From Candidatus Nanohaloarchaea archaeon (lineage in GTDB: Archaea > EX4484-52 > GLR71), in assembly GCA_030671745.1 (NCBI GenBank), contig DAOVHT010000043.1, positions 1 to 8,812 on the forward strand: a stretch of 8,812 nt of DNA, written 5' to 3'. The notes beneath the pieces were generated by a model that made no database searches, was not told the DNA's origin, and was given only the letters and a program-made list of their open reading frames with translations. Position 1 is the stretch's first letter. Each line of letters begins with the position of its first letter. This document shows positions 1 to 5,447 of the stretch, piece after piece. The position numbers and the translations under genes were made by a program.

Positions 1-743
1 AGTTCATTAAAAGCAGGGATAAGTGCTGAAGGTAAGACCTTGTTGAGATTACGGGAAGTTATGACAGTCCGGGTTGGCTTAAATGCTGTGGTAACAATGT
101 TGGATGCAACATCTGAGGACTCACTTGTTGTGGTAACATTGTTAATCTGCGATACAACATTGTTATCTTGTGTGGTAACATTGTTATCTGAAGAATTGAT
201 AGACATCTTAATCTGTTCTTTCAGAACCCTAATCTCTCCGACAAGCTTAGTATTTTCAGAATCAACATCAGATATCTTCGTTTCAATTGCATTTAGATGC
301 GGAATTATTTTAGACATTACATCTTCTTGTATTTTTGAATTAGATGATGCTATACGAGAACTAAGATCATTATACACAAGATGAAGCTCTTCAGAATTAC
401 CTGCAGACTTATTAGCCACCACGACACTCTGTTCGACAGCATCAATCCGACCATATAAACCTTGTATATTATTCAATAGGGAACTGTATTGAGACTTACT
501 TGACAATATTTCTTGCTGAAGGGATTCATGCTCCAAAGAATGCTCATCTTTTGAAATAACTGCAGCACGTATATTATTGATCTCATTATCAACAGTTTCA
601 AACCTACCTTTGATTCGTCCAAAACCTTCCTGGATTACCTGGAGAACCTTATCAAAATCTTCATCAACATCAGAATTTGAGATATCAGTTCCATATTTCT
701 TAAATATACCGGCAATCTTATTTACAAGCCATACAAAGACCAT
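1..743 (-). CDS. Predicted coiled-coil protein with 7-residue repeats, C-terminus cut by window edge
   Basis: I do not recognise the family. Reading the minus strand from the ATG at 743 gives 247 uninterrupted codons to the window edge; an in-frame TGA lies 12 bases upstream, so this is the furthest-upstream ATG. The N-terminus has a short hydrophobic/amphipathic stretch (MVFVWLVNKIAGIF), possibly a membrane or partner contact. Residues about 28-180 are rich in E, K, Q, D, S and spaced I/L/V, as in an extended coiled coil. Residues 186-220 consist of five 7-residue units (DNNVTTQ, DNNVVSQ, INNVTTT, SESSDVA, SNIVTTA), followed by a basic, less helical stretch (FKPTRTVITSRNLNK). There is no Shine-Dalgarno; a TATA-like TTTATTA about 27 bases upstream suggests a leaderless mRNA. 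T-ending codons (GAT, GTT, TCT) are common. It is divergent from the exported-protein gene at 1063. The reading frame is well supported; the function is unknown. Confidence 0.75.
   Translation of the reverse strand, partial: MVFVWLVNKIAGIFKKYGTDISNSDVDEDFDKVLQVIQEGFGRIKGRFETVDNEINNIRAAVISKDEHSLEHESLQQEILSSKSQYSSLLNNIQGLYGRIDAVEQSVVVANKSAGNSEELHLVYNDLSSRIASSNSKIQEDVMSKIIPHLNAIETKISDVDSENTKLVGEIRVLKEQIKMSINSSDNNVTTQDNNVVSQINNVTTTSESSDVASNIVTTAFKPTRTVITSRNLNKVLPSALIPAFNE
84..188 (-). repeat. Five tandem 21-bp units inside the coiled-coil gene
   Basis: Read on the minus strand, the units are 188-168, 167-147, 146-126, 125-105 and 104-84. Units 1, 2, 3 and 5 each carry the near-palindrome AACAATGTT or AACATTGTT (plus-strand positions 177-185, 156-164, 135-143, 93-101), exactly 21 bp apart or a multiple of it. 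Unit 4 has diverged. The units are in frame and encode the peptide repeats around NNVTT. The spacing equals seven codons and also about two DNA helical turns. Confidence 0.85.
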
Positions 744-766
744 ACTAATAATATGTCAAAGGTTGA

Positions 767-773
767 TAATAAA
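767..773 (-). promoter_or_regulatory. Predicted TATA box of the coiled-coil gene
   Basis: The minus strand reads TTTATTA here, centred 27 bases before the ATG at 743. That is the archaeal TATA-to-start distance, so transcription would begin at or next to the start codon. No Shine-Dalgarno is present, which fits a leaderless mRNA. The match to the consensus is modest. Confidence 0.4.
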
Positions 774-803
774 GATAACGGAAAAAACACGGAAAAAACA
801 TCA

Positions 804-1020
804 ATTAGGCACCATCTACAAAAAATATACAGAAAAATACAGTTAGTCACCATACCACAATTTAAGAATAAAATACTGTGTTAGGCACCATTTATCCATA
901 AATACCGCCCAAAAACAAAAAAGAGAAAGCAAAGACCAACATAACCCTACAGATATAATAAAATAAACAGTTAGGCACTATGTCTCAAATAATACCAAAA
1001 AAACACCAGTTAGGCACCAT
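804..1020 (+). repeat. Five direct repeats GTTAGGCACCAT in the divergent intergenic region
   Basis: Copies start at 804 (ATTAGGCACCAT), 842 (GTTAGTCACCAT), 880 (GTTAGGCACCAT), 970 (GTTAGGCACTAT) and 1009 (GTTAGGCACCAT). All have the same orientation, with at most one mismatch each to the consensus. Start-to-start distances are 38, 38, 90 and 39 bp. Most copies follow an A-rich run, and several are preceded by CA. They fill the gene-free stretch 744-1062, between the predicted TATA boxes of the two divergent genes. The last copy ends a few bases before the BRE/TATA of the 1063 gene. Otherwise this stretch is A-rich and holds no supportable gene. Binding sites for a regulator or an iteron-like replication/partition site are possible; neither is shown. 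Confidence 0.85.
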
Positions 1021-1025
1021 AACTT

Positions 1026-1040
1026 CCAAAGATATATAAA
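1026..1040 (+). promoter_or_regulatory. BRE and TATA box of the exported-protein gene
   Basis: CCAAAG (1026-1031) followed by ATATATAAA (1032-1040) matches the archaeal purine-rich BRE plus TATA arrangement. The TATA centre is about 27 bases before the ATG at 1063, which predicts a leaderless transcript. The fifth GTTAGGCACCAT repeat ends at 1020, directly upstream, where an activator or repressor of this promoter could bind. Confidence 0.65.
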
Positions 1041-1062
1041 CAAGTAAATTCAATATAACTTC

Positions 1063-1566
1063 ATGAAAAAAACGATAGCAGCAATGGTATTTTTAATATT
1101 GTTAAGTTCTACGATGGTGTCCGCTATCGATTACAGCCAGTTCGAAAATATAGAGATAAGCAATGAAACAGTAGAACAGATAAAATATTACGTAAACACA
1201 GAAAATCCAGATGACAAAGCGATGGAAACCTTAAAGAACACATTCGGCAACGAGGTTTTAGAGATAACACTTAAAGAGACCAATCAGGTATTCACACTTA
1301 CAACCAGTAACGGAAGCCTTGAAGACATAAAGAGAGGTTCAGACCCCAATGCCACAATGAAACTGGAACTGAACGAGACAATACTTGAAGACCTGACAGA
1401 TCTTGAATCATCAAACGACCCGGCACAAGTGCTTCTGGACGCAATAAACAGTGACAAGATAGAGTACAGCACAACAGAGAAAGCGAGCCTAAAGACAAAA
1501 ATACTTCTTTTCCTTTCAAAAGGCATGCTAAAAATTGCAACTTTCATCAAATGGATAATGCCATAG
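1063..1566 (+). CDS. Small exported protein, possible SCP2-like lipid-binding fold
   Basis: The protein has 167 residues. Residues 1-21 look like a Sec signal peptide: KK at 2-3, a hydrophobic core, then a small-residue end at VSA. Four N-X-S/T sequons (N34, N83, N96, N104) suggest a glycosylated surface or secreted protein, as is common in archaea. Residues about 65-135 run as strand (EVLEITLKETNQVFTLTTSNG), then DPNATMKLEL, then acidic helices and DAINSDKIEYS. This order resembles SCP2 sterol-carrier-like domains, which have a strand pair, a DxxI/M strand, a helix and a final 'sGKIKveG' strand. The resemblance is by eye and weak. The C-terminus (KTKILLFLSKGMLKIATFIKWIMP, split by K and G) is hydrophobic and amphipathic and may touch the membrane. 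The start follows a well-placed BRE/TATA without Shine-Dalgarno, so the mRNA is probably leaderless. It faces the tRNA gene tail to tail. The gene is convincing; the fold is a guess. Confidence 0.8.
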   Translation: MKKTIAAMVFLILLSSTMVSAIDYSQFENIEISNETVEQIKYYVNTENPDDKAMETLKNTFGNEVLEITLKETNQVFTLTTSNGSLEDIKRGSDPNATMKLELNETILEDLTDLESSNDPAQVLLDAINSDKIEYSTTEKASLKTKILLFLSKGMLKIATFIKWIMP

Positions 1567-1569
1567 AAT

Positions 1570-1576
1570 AAAAAAA
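1570..1576 (-). terminator. T-run terminator of the initiator tRNA
   Basis: On the minus strand, seven T follow three bases after the end of the mature tRNA. Short T-runs without a hairpin are sufficient terminators for archaeal RNA polymerase. The run lies in the narrow gap between the stop codon of the exported-protein gene and the tRNA. Confidence 0.6.
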
Positions 1577-1578
1577 CA

Positions 1579-1653
1579 TAGCGGGAAGAGGATTTGAACC
1601 TCTGACCTTCGGGTTATGAGCCCGACGAACACTCCAAGCTATTCCATCCCGCT
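1579..1653 (-). tRNA. Initiator tRNA-Met (CAT)
   Basis: The 75-nt minus-strand sequence folds completely. The acceptor is AGCGGGA/TCCCGCT with discriminator A; the D stem is GAAT/GTTC; the anticodon stem is TCGGG/CCCGA around CTCATAA; the T arm is AGAGG-TTCAAAT-CCTCT. The A1-U72 pair and the three stacked G-C pairs next to the anticodon loop are hallmarks of archaeal and eukaryotic initiator tRNA, so this is not the elongator Met or the Ile-CAT species. CCA is not encoded (TGT follows the discriminator) and must be added. I see no intron. A run of seven T on the RNA strand follows at once. Confidence 0.95.
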
Positions 1654-1681
1654 ACTAAAAAAACAATAAGATACGATAAGA

Positions 1682-1690
1682 ATATATACA
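1682..1690 (-). promoter_or_regulatory. Predicted TATA box of the initiator tRNA
   Basis: The minus strand reads TGTATATAT here, ending 29 bases before the mature 5' end of the tRNA at 1653. That leaves room for a start site at or just upstream of it. A T-rich tract (1656-1663) lies between. This promoter shares the 85-bp gap 1654-1738 with the divergent rnhB promoter. Confidence 0.5.
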
Positions 1691-1702
1691 ATATAATACT
1701 TA

Positions 1703-1710
1703 TTTTTATA
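1703..1710 (+). promoter_or_regulatory. Predicted TATA box of rnhB
   Basis: TTTTTATA (1703-1710) is centred about 32 bases before the rnhB ATG, which predicts a start site around 1733 and a 5' leader of only a few bases. There is no clear Shine-Dalgarno before 1739, in keeping with a nearly leaderless mRNA. Confidence 0.5.
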
Positions 1711-1738
1711 AGCTTAACGCATACCACCGCTGATTTAT

Positions 1739-2386
1739 ATGATAATAGGACTAGACGAAGCCGGCAGAGGTCCAGTAATAGGTCCCATGACACTCTCAGG
1801 CGTACAGATAAGAAAAGAAGATGAAATTATCCTAAAAGAACTAGATGTCAAAGATTCAAAGCTCCTGACGCCTAAAAGACGTGAAGAACTGCACACAGAG
1901 ATAAAAAAGATAGCCACAAAAATAAAAACAATCACGATAGACGCAAAAGACATAGATGACCTAAGAAATAAAATATCCCTAAACGAGATCGAACTGAACG
2001 CCTTTGCAGAGATAATAAACCACCTCAGTGCAGAGACAGTATACCTTGACCTGCCTGAAAGAAACTCAGATTTCCCAGAACGCCTGAAAGCGAAAGTAAA
2101 CAGAAAAATAAACCTGATAGCCGAACACAAAGCAGACGAAAGATATCCAGTAGTATCAGCAGCATCCATAATGGCCAAAGTAAAAAGAGACAGAAAAATA
2201 AAAACCATAGAAAAAGAGATAAATGAACCGATAGGTTCCGGTTACCCTGCCGATCCAAAGACCAAAGAATTCTTAAAATCCTATTTTAAAAAGAATAAAA
2301 AATTTCCAGAATCAGTCAGGCATTCCTGGAAAACTATACAAAATATAATAGATGAACAAAAACAATCAAGACTATTCAACTTCTAA
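1739..2386 (+). CDS. rnhB: Ribonuclease HII
   Basis: RNase HII cuts the RNA strand of RNA/DNA hybrids and removes single ribonucleotides from DNA, acting in replication and repair. The 215-residue protein has the family's N-terminal signature GLDEAGRGPVIGPM (4-17) with catalytic D6 and E7. A third acidic residue, D104, lies in VYLDLPER, and the fourth, D133, in the conserved block HKADERYPVVSAASIMAKV. The GSGYPADP loop (166-173, Y169) and SVRHSWKT (192-199) are also typical. Length is normal for archaeal RNase HII. The last seven residues, QSRLFNF, fit a reduced PCNA-interacting (PIP) box, QxxLxxF. Translation starts at 1739 close behind a TATA box. The last 4 bases overlap, tail to tail, the cysteine-rich gene at 2383-2634. 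The initiator tRNA is divergent from it. Confidence 0.95.
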   Translation: MIIGLDEAGRGPVIGPMTLSGVQIRKEDEIILKELDVKDSKLLTPKRREELHTEIKKIATKIKTITIDAKDIDDLRNKISLNEIELNAFAEIINHLSAETVYLDLPERNSDFPERLKAKVNRKINLIAEHKADERYPVVSAASIMAKVKRDRKIKTIEKEINEPIGSGYPADPKTKEFLKSYFKKNKKFPESVRHSWKTIQNIIDEQKQSRLFNF

Positions 2387-2634
2387 ACAATCTCTTTTCT
2401 CAAAAAACGCAACATTAACAAATTCATAAAATAAGTAAAAGGATTAAAGACACGATTCTTACAGGCCGCAACATCAATCTGATCCAGATCCATATACCCA
2501 GGAACACCACCATTAATTGTACGGTACCACCATCTCATATTTGGATATGTACAGAATTCACATACACCCTTGGGTCTATATGCAAGAAAAAAATATTTAC
2601 AATTAGTGCAACGTTTATTACCTGCCCCAGACAT
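2383..2634 (-). CDS. Small cysteine-rich, probably zinc-binding protein
   Basis: I do not recognise a family. The 83-residue protein has two CxxC knuckles (C9/C12 and C25/C28) and a further C58, so one zinc ribbon-like site is likely. Between them lie aromatic, conserved-looking segments (PNMRWWYRTINGG, PGYMDLDQIDVAACKN). Residues 62-78 (VFNPFTYFMNLLMLRF) are hydrophobic, followed by a basic end, perhaps a membrane-associated helix. A G-rich GTGGGG lies 5 bases before the ATG and could serve as a Shine-Dalgarno. The gene lies 87 bases downstream of rpl12 on the same strand, so it may be read by leakage from the ribosomal operon, although T-runs lie between. Its stop overlaps the end of rnhB by 4 bases. 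The cysteine pattern and the lack of a competing frame argue that it is real. Confidence 0.65.
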   Translation of the reverse strand: MSGAGNKRCTNCKYFFLAYRPKGVCEFCTYPNMRWWYRTINGGVPGYMDLDQIDVAACKNRVFNPFTYFMNLLMLRFLRKEIV

Positions 2635-2672
2635 GATAACCCCACAATATAACTCAAAAATAAAAACAAGAT

Positions 2673-2710
2673 AAAAAAATAAAATAAAAAAGAGAATGAC
2701 CTTTAAAAAA
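2673..2710 (-). terminator. T-rich termination region after rpl12
   Basis: Within 50 bases of the rpl12 stop, the RNA strand carries three T-runs (six at 2710-2705, six at 2691-2686, seven at 2679-2673). No strong hairpin is seen, which is normal for archaeal intrinsic termination. This probably ends the secE-rpl12 operon, perhaps incompletely, since another minus-strand gene follows. Confidence 0.55.
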
Positions 2711-2721
2711 GATCAAAAGAT

Positions 2722-3021
2722 TTAACCGAAAAGAGATCCAAGACCTGCTGCTGCTGCTTCTGGTTTAGGTTCTTCTTTCTTTTCTTCTTTCTTAGCTGCC
2801 GGAGCTGCTTCAGCTGCTGCTGGAGCTGCTGCTGCCTGTGGTGCTACTGCTGCTGTATTTATAGCTTCTTCTATATCAACACCATCAAGAGCTGCCACTA
2901 GAGCCTTAACTCTTGAATCATCAGCTTTTGCACCAGCTGCATCAAGAACTTTCTTGACACTTGGTTCATCAACCTTATTTCCTAAAGCATGTAGTAACAT
3001 TGCCGCGTATATATATTCCAT
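2722..3021 (-). CDS. rpl12: Ribosomal protein L12 (archaeal P1 stalk protein)
   Basis: L12/P1 forms dimers that hang on L10 and recruit translation GTPases to the large subunit. The 99 residues show the three expected parts. The helical dimerisation domain is residues 1-57 ([19 protein letters not shown]...[21 protein letters not shown]); the flexible Ala/Pro/Lys/Glu hinge is about 58-88; the factor-binding tail ends in [11 protein letters not shown]. Length matches archaeal P1. A strong Shine-Dalgarno, GGAGG, stands 7 bases before the ATG, the best in the window, in keeping with the need for several L12 copies per ribosome. It is the last gene of the ribosomal cluster, 29 bases after rpl10. 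Confidence 0.96.
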   Translation of the reverse strand: MEYIYAAMLLHALGNKVDEPSVKKVLDAAGAKADDSRVKALVAALDGVDIEEAINTAAVAPQAAAAPAAAEAAPAAKKEEKKEEPKPEAAAAGLGSLFG

Positions 3022-3028
3022 ATTAATT

Positions 3029-3033
3029 CCTCC
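3029..3033 (-). promoter_or_regulatory. Strong ribosome binding site of rpl12
   Basis: GGAGG on the minus strand lies with 7 bases between it and the rpl12 ATG. It is fully complementary to the archaeal 16S 3' end and stronger than the sites of the neighbouring genes. This could raise L12 output above L10 from the same mRNA. Confidence 0.8.
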
Positions 3034-3050
3034 AATATTATTTAATTATC

Positions 3051-4028
3051 TCAACCGAAAAGGGAACCAAGTCCCGCAGCTGCTTCTTCGGGTTTCTTTT
3101 CTTCCGAAGCAGGTTTTGATTCAGGTTCCTCTTTCTTATCATCTGTTGTATCAGCTGCTGCCTGTGCAGTTACGACCACACCACCCCTTGCATCATCTGG
3201 CAATCTGGATGCGACAGAATTCATCTGAGCCTGTGCTTTTGAGATAAACATTGAGATTGTTTCACTGTTTGCAACATTTGCAGAGACAGCAAGATTTAAA
3301 GCATTCATATGAGCTTTACCTACTAAAACAGGTACACTCTTATCATTCATGATACCTGCACTGACTGCAAGATTCAATGCACCAGAACATGCAAATGCAA
3401 TATTTGACTTATATTCACCTACATCAATATCTAATGTATTCTTATCGAATATGACACCATCTTCATATGCAGCGACCACATTAAGTCCTATTTCCATAGG
3501 CTTGATTCCAAGCTGCATAAGGATTGACGAAAGATCAGCATCAATCACATCACCTTCAGACGCGACTTGAGAATCTTCTGCAATAACTATCTTATCACCC
3601 TGTATCCTTGCCGCAACCTTAGCTTTCTGCAAAGTACCGATCATAGGACCCGGAGCAAGATTTGTATCACCTGCAGGTATAACTATATCCCGTGGTGCTT
3701 TATCCCCGACTTTAGCATAAGCTTCAGCCTTATTTTTCTTGAGGATACCGAATAACTTAAATGGATTTTCATTTGAGAATATCAAAGCAGGAATATCAAC
3801 AGGTGTATCAAAAAGTTTTACAAGACCTTTCTTGTTTGATTTTTCAAGTGCAAGTTTAATGATCCTCTTTTTTGCAACCGAAACTTTTGATATGTCCCTA
3901 ATATCCTTCTTAATACTATGGATCTGTGATGCTGGAAGTTTACTGAGTTCCAAAAGATTGACAACAGAATAACTATCCATAAGTTTTGTAAGTTCCTTTA
4001 CATTATCTTTTTTGTATTGTTGAACCAT
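3051..4028 (-). CDS. rpl10: Ribosomal protein L10 (archaeal P0 stalk base)
   Basis: L10/P0 anchors the stalk: its N-terminal domain binds 23S rRNA beside L11, and C-terminal helices hold L12/P1 dimers. The 325 residues fit archaeal P0. The rRNA-binding domain spans about 1-110, with an inserted domain in the middle (GDTNLAPGPMIGTLQKAKV, 120-138, is typical). Dimer-binding helices lie about 205-275. A charged hinge (290-315) leads to the tail [12 protein letters not shown], nearly identical to that of L12. The segment ALNLAVSA occurs twice (217-224 and 243-250), matching repeated dimer-docking helices. GGTG lies 5 bases before the ATG and acts as a short Shine-Dalgarno. Only 10 bases separate it from the rpl1 stop, so translation of the two may be coupled. 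Confidence 0.96.
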   Translation of the reverse strand: MVQQYKKDNVKELTKLMDSYSVVNLLELSKLPASQIHSIKKDIRDISKVSVAKKRIIKLALEKSNKKGLVKLFDTPVDIPALIFSNENPFKLFGILKKNKAEAYAKVGDKAPRDIVIPAGDTNLAPGPMIGTLQKAKVAARIQGDKIVIAEDSQVASEGDVIDADLSSILMQLGIKPMEIGLNVVAAYEDGVIFDKNTLDIDVGEYKSNIAFACSGALNLAVSAGIMNDKSVPVLVGKAHMNALNLAVSANVANSETISMFISKAQAQMNSVASRLPDDARGGVVVTAQAAADTTDDKKEEPESKPASEEKKPEEAAAGLGSLFG

Positions 4029-4038
4029 ATATCACACC

Positions 4039-4668
4039 TTACCTTATCTTCACAGCAGGACCCATAGTCATCTTAAGATACAATGACTTGATATTATGCT
4101 GATTATTTGGAAGCTTTGAAGTTATTGAAGAGATTACATGCTTAATGTTTGTTTCAAGCTCTTCATCACTCATCTTCTCATTCCCTACAAGGCAATGTAT
4201 TACAGGAGCATCCTTCAATACAATCCGTGTAGTCTTCTTTAATCTTTCAACAAGCCCTTTAGGGTCTCCAGTTGGAGGAAATGGTTGAGGCATCTTATTC
4301 TTAGGACCCATTATTCTACCAAGACCTTTACCGACTCTTCCCATGAAAGCAGGTTCAGCTATAAAAAAATCAGCACTGTTAACTAGTTTTTTAGCCTGTT
4401 TCTTATCTTTCTCCATCTTAGAAAGATTATCACCAGTAACAAATACATCACATATTCCCTTAGATTTAGATACTAATTCTTCACCGATAACACCGACAAC
4501 AGAAGGAGTACCACGACCGTTAGGCAACAATATGTCTTCCTTAAACTTACTTTCCGGTTTTTTAAAATCAATACCCTTAAGGTTTAAAGCAACGTCAAAA
4601 GACTGTGTAAATTTCCTTTCTTTTGTATCTTTCCGTACAGTCTTTATTGCATTTAGTATATCACTCAT
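4039..4668 (-). CDS. rpl1: Ribosomal protein L1
   Basis: L1 builds the mobile L1 stalk that guides deacylated tRNA out of the E site. In several archaea it also represses its own operon by binding its mRNA. The 209 residues match archaeal L1 length. The family signature GKGLGRIMGPKNKMPQP is at 113-129, RKFTQSFDVALNLKGIDF near the N-terminus (18-35), and the conserved end TMGPAVKIR at 201-209. Domain I is formed by both ends and domain II by the middle (about 65-155). The ATG at 4668 has only a weak GTGAT Shine-Dalgarno 5 bases ahead. A perfect 9-bp inverted repeat covers codons 8-24 (see its own entry). It lies 25 bases after rpl11. Confidence 0.96.
   Translation of the reverse strand: MSDILNAIKTVRKDTKERKFTQSFDVALNLKGIDFKKPESKFKEDILLPNGRGTPSVVGVIGEELVSKSKGICDVFVTGDNLSKMEKDKKQAKKLVNSADFFIAEPAFMGRVGKGLGRIMGPKNKMPQPFPPTGDPKGLVERLKKTTRIVLKDAPVIHCLVGNEKMSDEELETNIKHVISSITSKLPNNQHNIKSLYLKMTMGPAVKIR
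4598..4645 (-). promoter_or_regulatory. Candidate L1 autoregulatory hairpin in rpl1
   Basis: The mRNA arms AAAGACUGU (4645-4637) and ACAGUCUUU (4606-4598) are perfect complements, enclosing 30 A-rich bases that include GGAAAG and AGGAAAUUUAC. The first arm begins 23 bases after the first base of the rpl1 ATG. In Methanococcus vannielii, L1 represses translation by binding a stem with an internal loop about 30 bases into its own gene, so the position fits. I cannot show that the internal loop matches the L1 recognition motif. Confidence 0.4.
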
Positions 4669-4693
4669 ATTATATCACGCAACCATCAATCCA

Positions 4694-5434
4694 TTATTTT
4701 TTCTCTGAAGATGTATCTTCTTTACCATCATCCTTAGCAGATGTCTTAGGAAGCAGTTTTTCAATCACATCTTTGTGAATGTTCTGTTCAGTCAAACGAT
4801 GTCGTACCTCTTCAGGACTCTTACCTTTCATCCCCGAAATAAGCTGCTTTGCTTTCTCTTCTTCTTCAGCATGCATCTTTTTAGTAGATTCAGCCAACTG
4901 TTTCTTTTCTTCTTCCTGAGCTTTAAGTTCTTCAGCAGTAAGTTCAGTCTTTCCAGAAAGAATCTTAGCATCAAAAATACCATTATCAATATCAACAAGA
5001 GCTTCTTTGACAGGTTTACCTTCAACCATGACACCCATGGAAAGACAAGTACCACAGACAGTCTTTACAGCCGCCTTGATATCTTTGGCACCCATAGAAT
5101 CCTGCTTCATCTTTGCAACCTTTATCGCCTGTTCAATCTTCATATCAGCAATAAGTTCCTCACCCGCCTTCTGTGCACCTTTTTCAAGATTAAGCTCTTT
5201 CTTTATAAGCTGGGACGTAGGAGGAGTACCGATAGTTATCTTGAAATCTTTTGTTTCCTCATCAATTATGACTTTCACAGGAACTTTCATACCGGAAAAA
5301 TCTTTGGTCTTTGTATTTATAGCAGCGATTACTTCACCGATATTAACACCCATAGGTCCCAAAGCTGGTCCTAATGGTGGTCCAGCAGAAGCTTTTCCTG
5401 CATCAACAAGTGTTTCGATTACTTTTGTTCCCAT
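4694..5434 (-). CDS. rpl11: Ribosomal protein L11 with long charged C-terminal extension
   Basis: L11 binds the GTPase-associated centre of 23S rRNA next to L10 and contacts elongation factors. Residues 1-162 are a complete archaeal L11. The N-terminal domain carries the signature AGPPLGPALGPMGVN (17-31), and the proline-rich linker TPPTSQL is at 70-76. The rRNA-binding domain includes AKDIKAAVKTVCGTCLSMGV (116-135) and ends near IFDAKILSGK. Archaeal L11 usually stops at about 160-165 residues. Here 84 more follow: a predicted coiled coil rich in E, K and Q (163-200), a helical segment (SPEEVRHRLTEQNIHKDVIEKLLPK, 206-230, split by hydrophobics) and a charged tail. The reading frame is continuous and no new start is obvious at the junction, so this is one protein. 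No strong Shine-Dalgarno precedes the ATG, which is 13 bases behind the nusG stop. Confidence 0.95.
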   Translation of the reverse strand: MGTKVIETLVDAGKASAGPPLGPALGPMGVNIGEVIAAINTKTKDFSGMKVPVKVIIDEETKDFKITIGTPPTSQLIKKELNLEKGAQKAGEELIADMKIEQAIKVAKMKQDSMGAKDIKAAVKTVCGTCLSMGVMVEGKPVKEALVDIDNGIFDAKILSGKTELTAEELKAQEEEKKQLAESTKKMHAEEEEKAKQLISGMKGKSPEEVRHRLTEQNIHKDVIEKLLPKTSAKDDGKEDTSSEKK

Positions 5435-5447
5435 AATAAATCAACAT

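Noticed and set aside
40..384. Plus-strand open frame of 114 codons
   Set aside because: It is the shadow of the minus-strand coiled-coil gene, which has a better start, coherent coiled-coil composition and in-frame repeats.
577..846. Plus-strand open frame of 89 codons
   Set aside because: It overlaps the start of the coiled-coil gene and runs into the repeat region; its composition is low-complexity lysine-rich and no promoter or ribosome site is seen.
804..1020. Possible CRISPR array (regular repeats with spacers)
   Set aside because: The repeat is only about 12 bp, too short for CRISPR. Copies vary, one interval is 90 bp, intervening sequence is uniformly A-rich and promoter elements flank it.
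1579..1653. Elongator tRNA-Met or tRNA-Ile (CAT)
   Set aside because: The A1-U72 pair and three G-C pairs below the anticodon loop identify the initiator.
3051..3090. Near-identical ends of rpl10 and rpl12 as a recent duplication
   Set aside because: A shared GLGSLFG tail on P0 and P1 is the normal archaeal stalk arrangement, and the codons differ at several positions.
4775..5374. Plus-strand open frame of 199 codons opposite rpl11
   Set aside because: The Phe/Leu/Ser-rich translation is the antisense of the Lys/Glu-rich L11 tail; rpl11 is certain.
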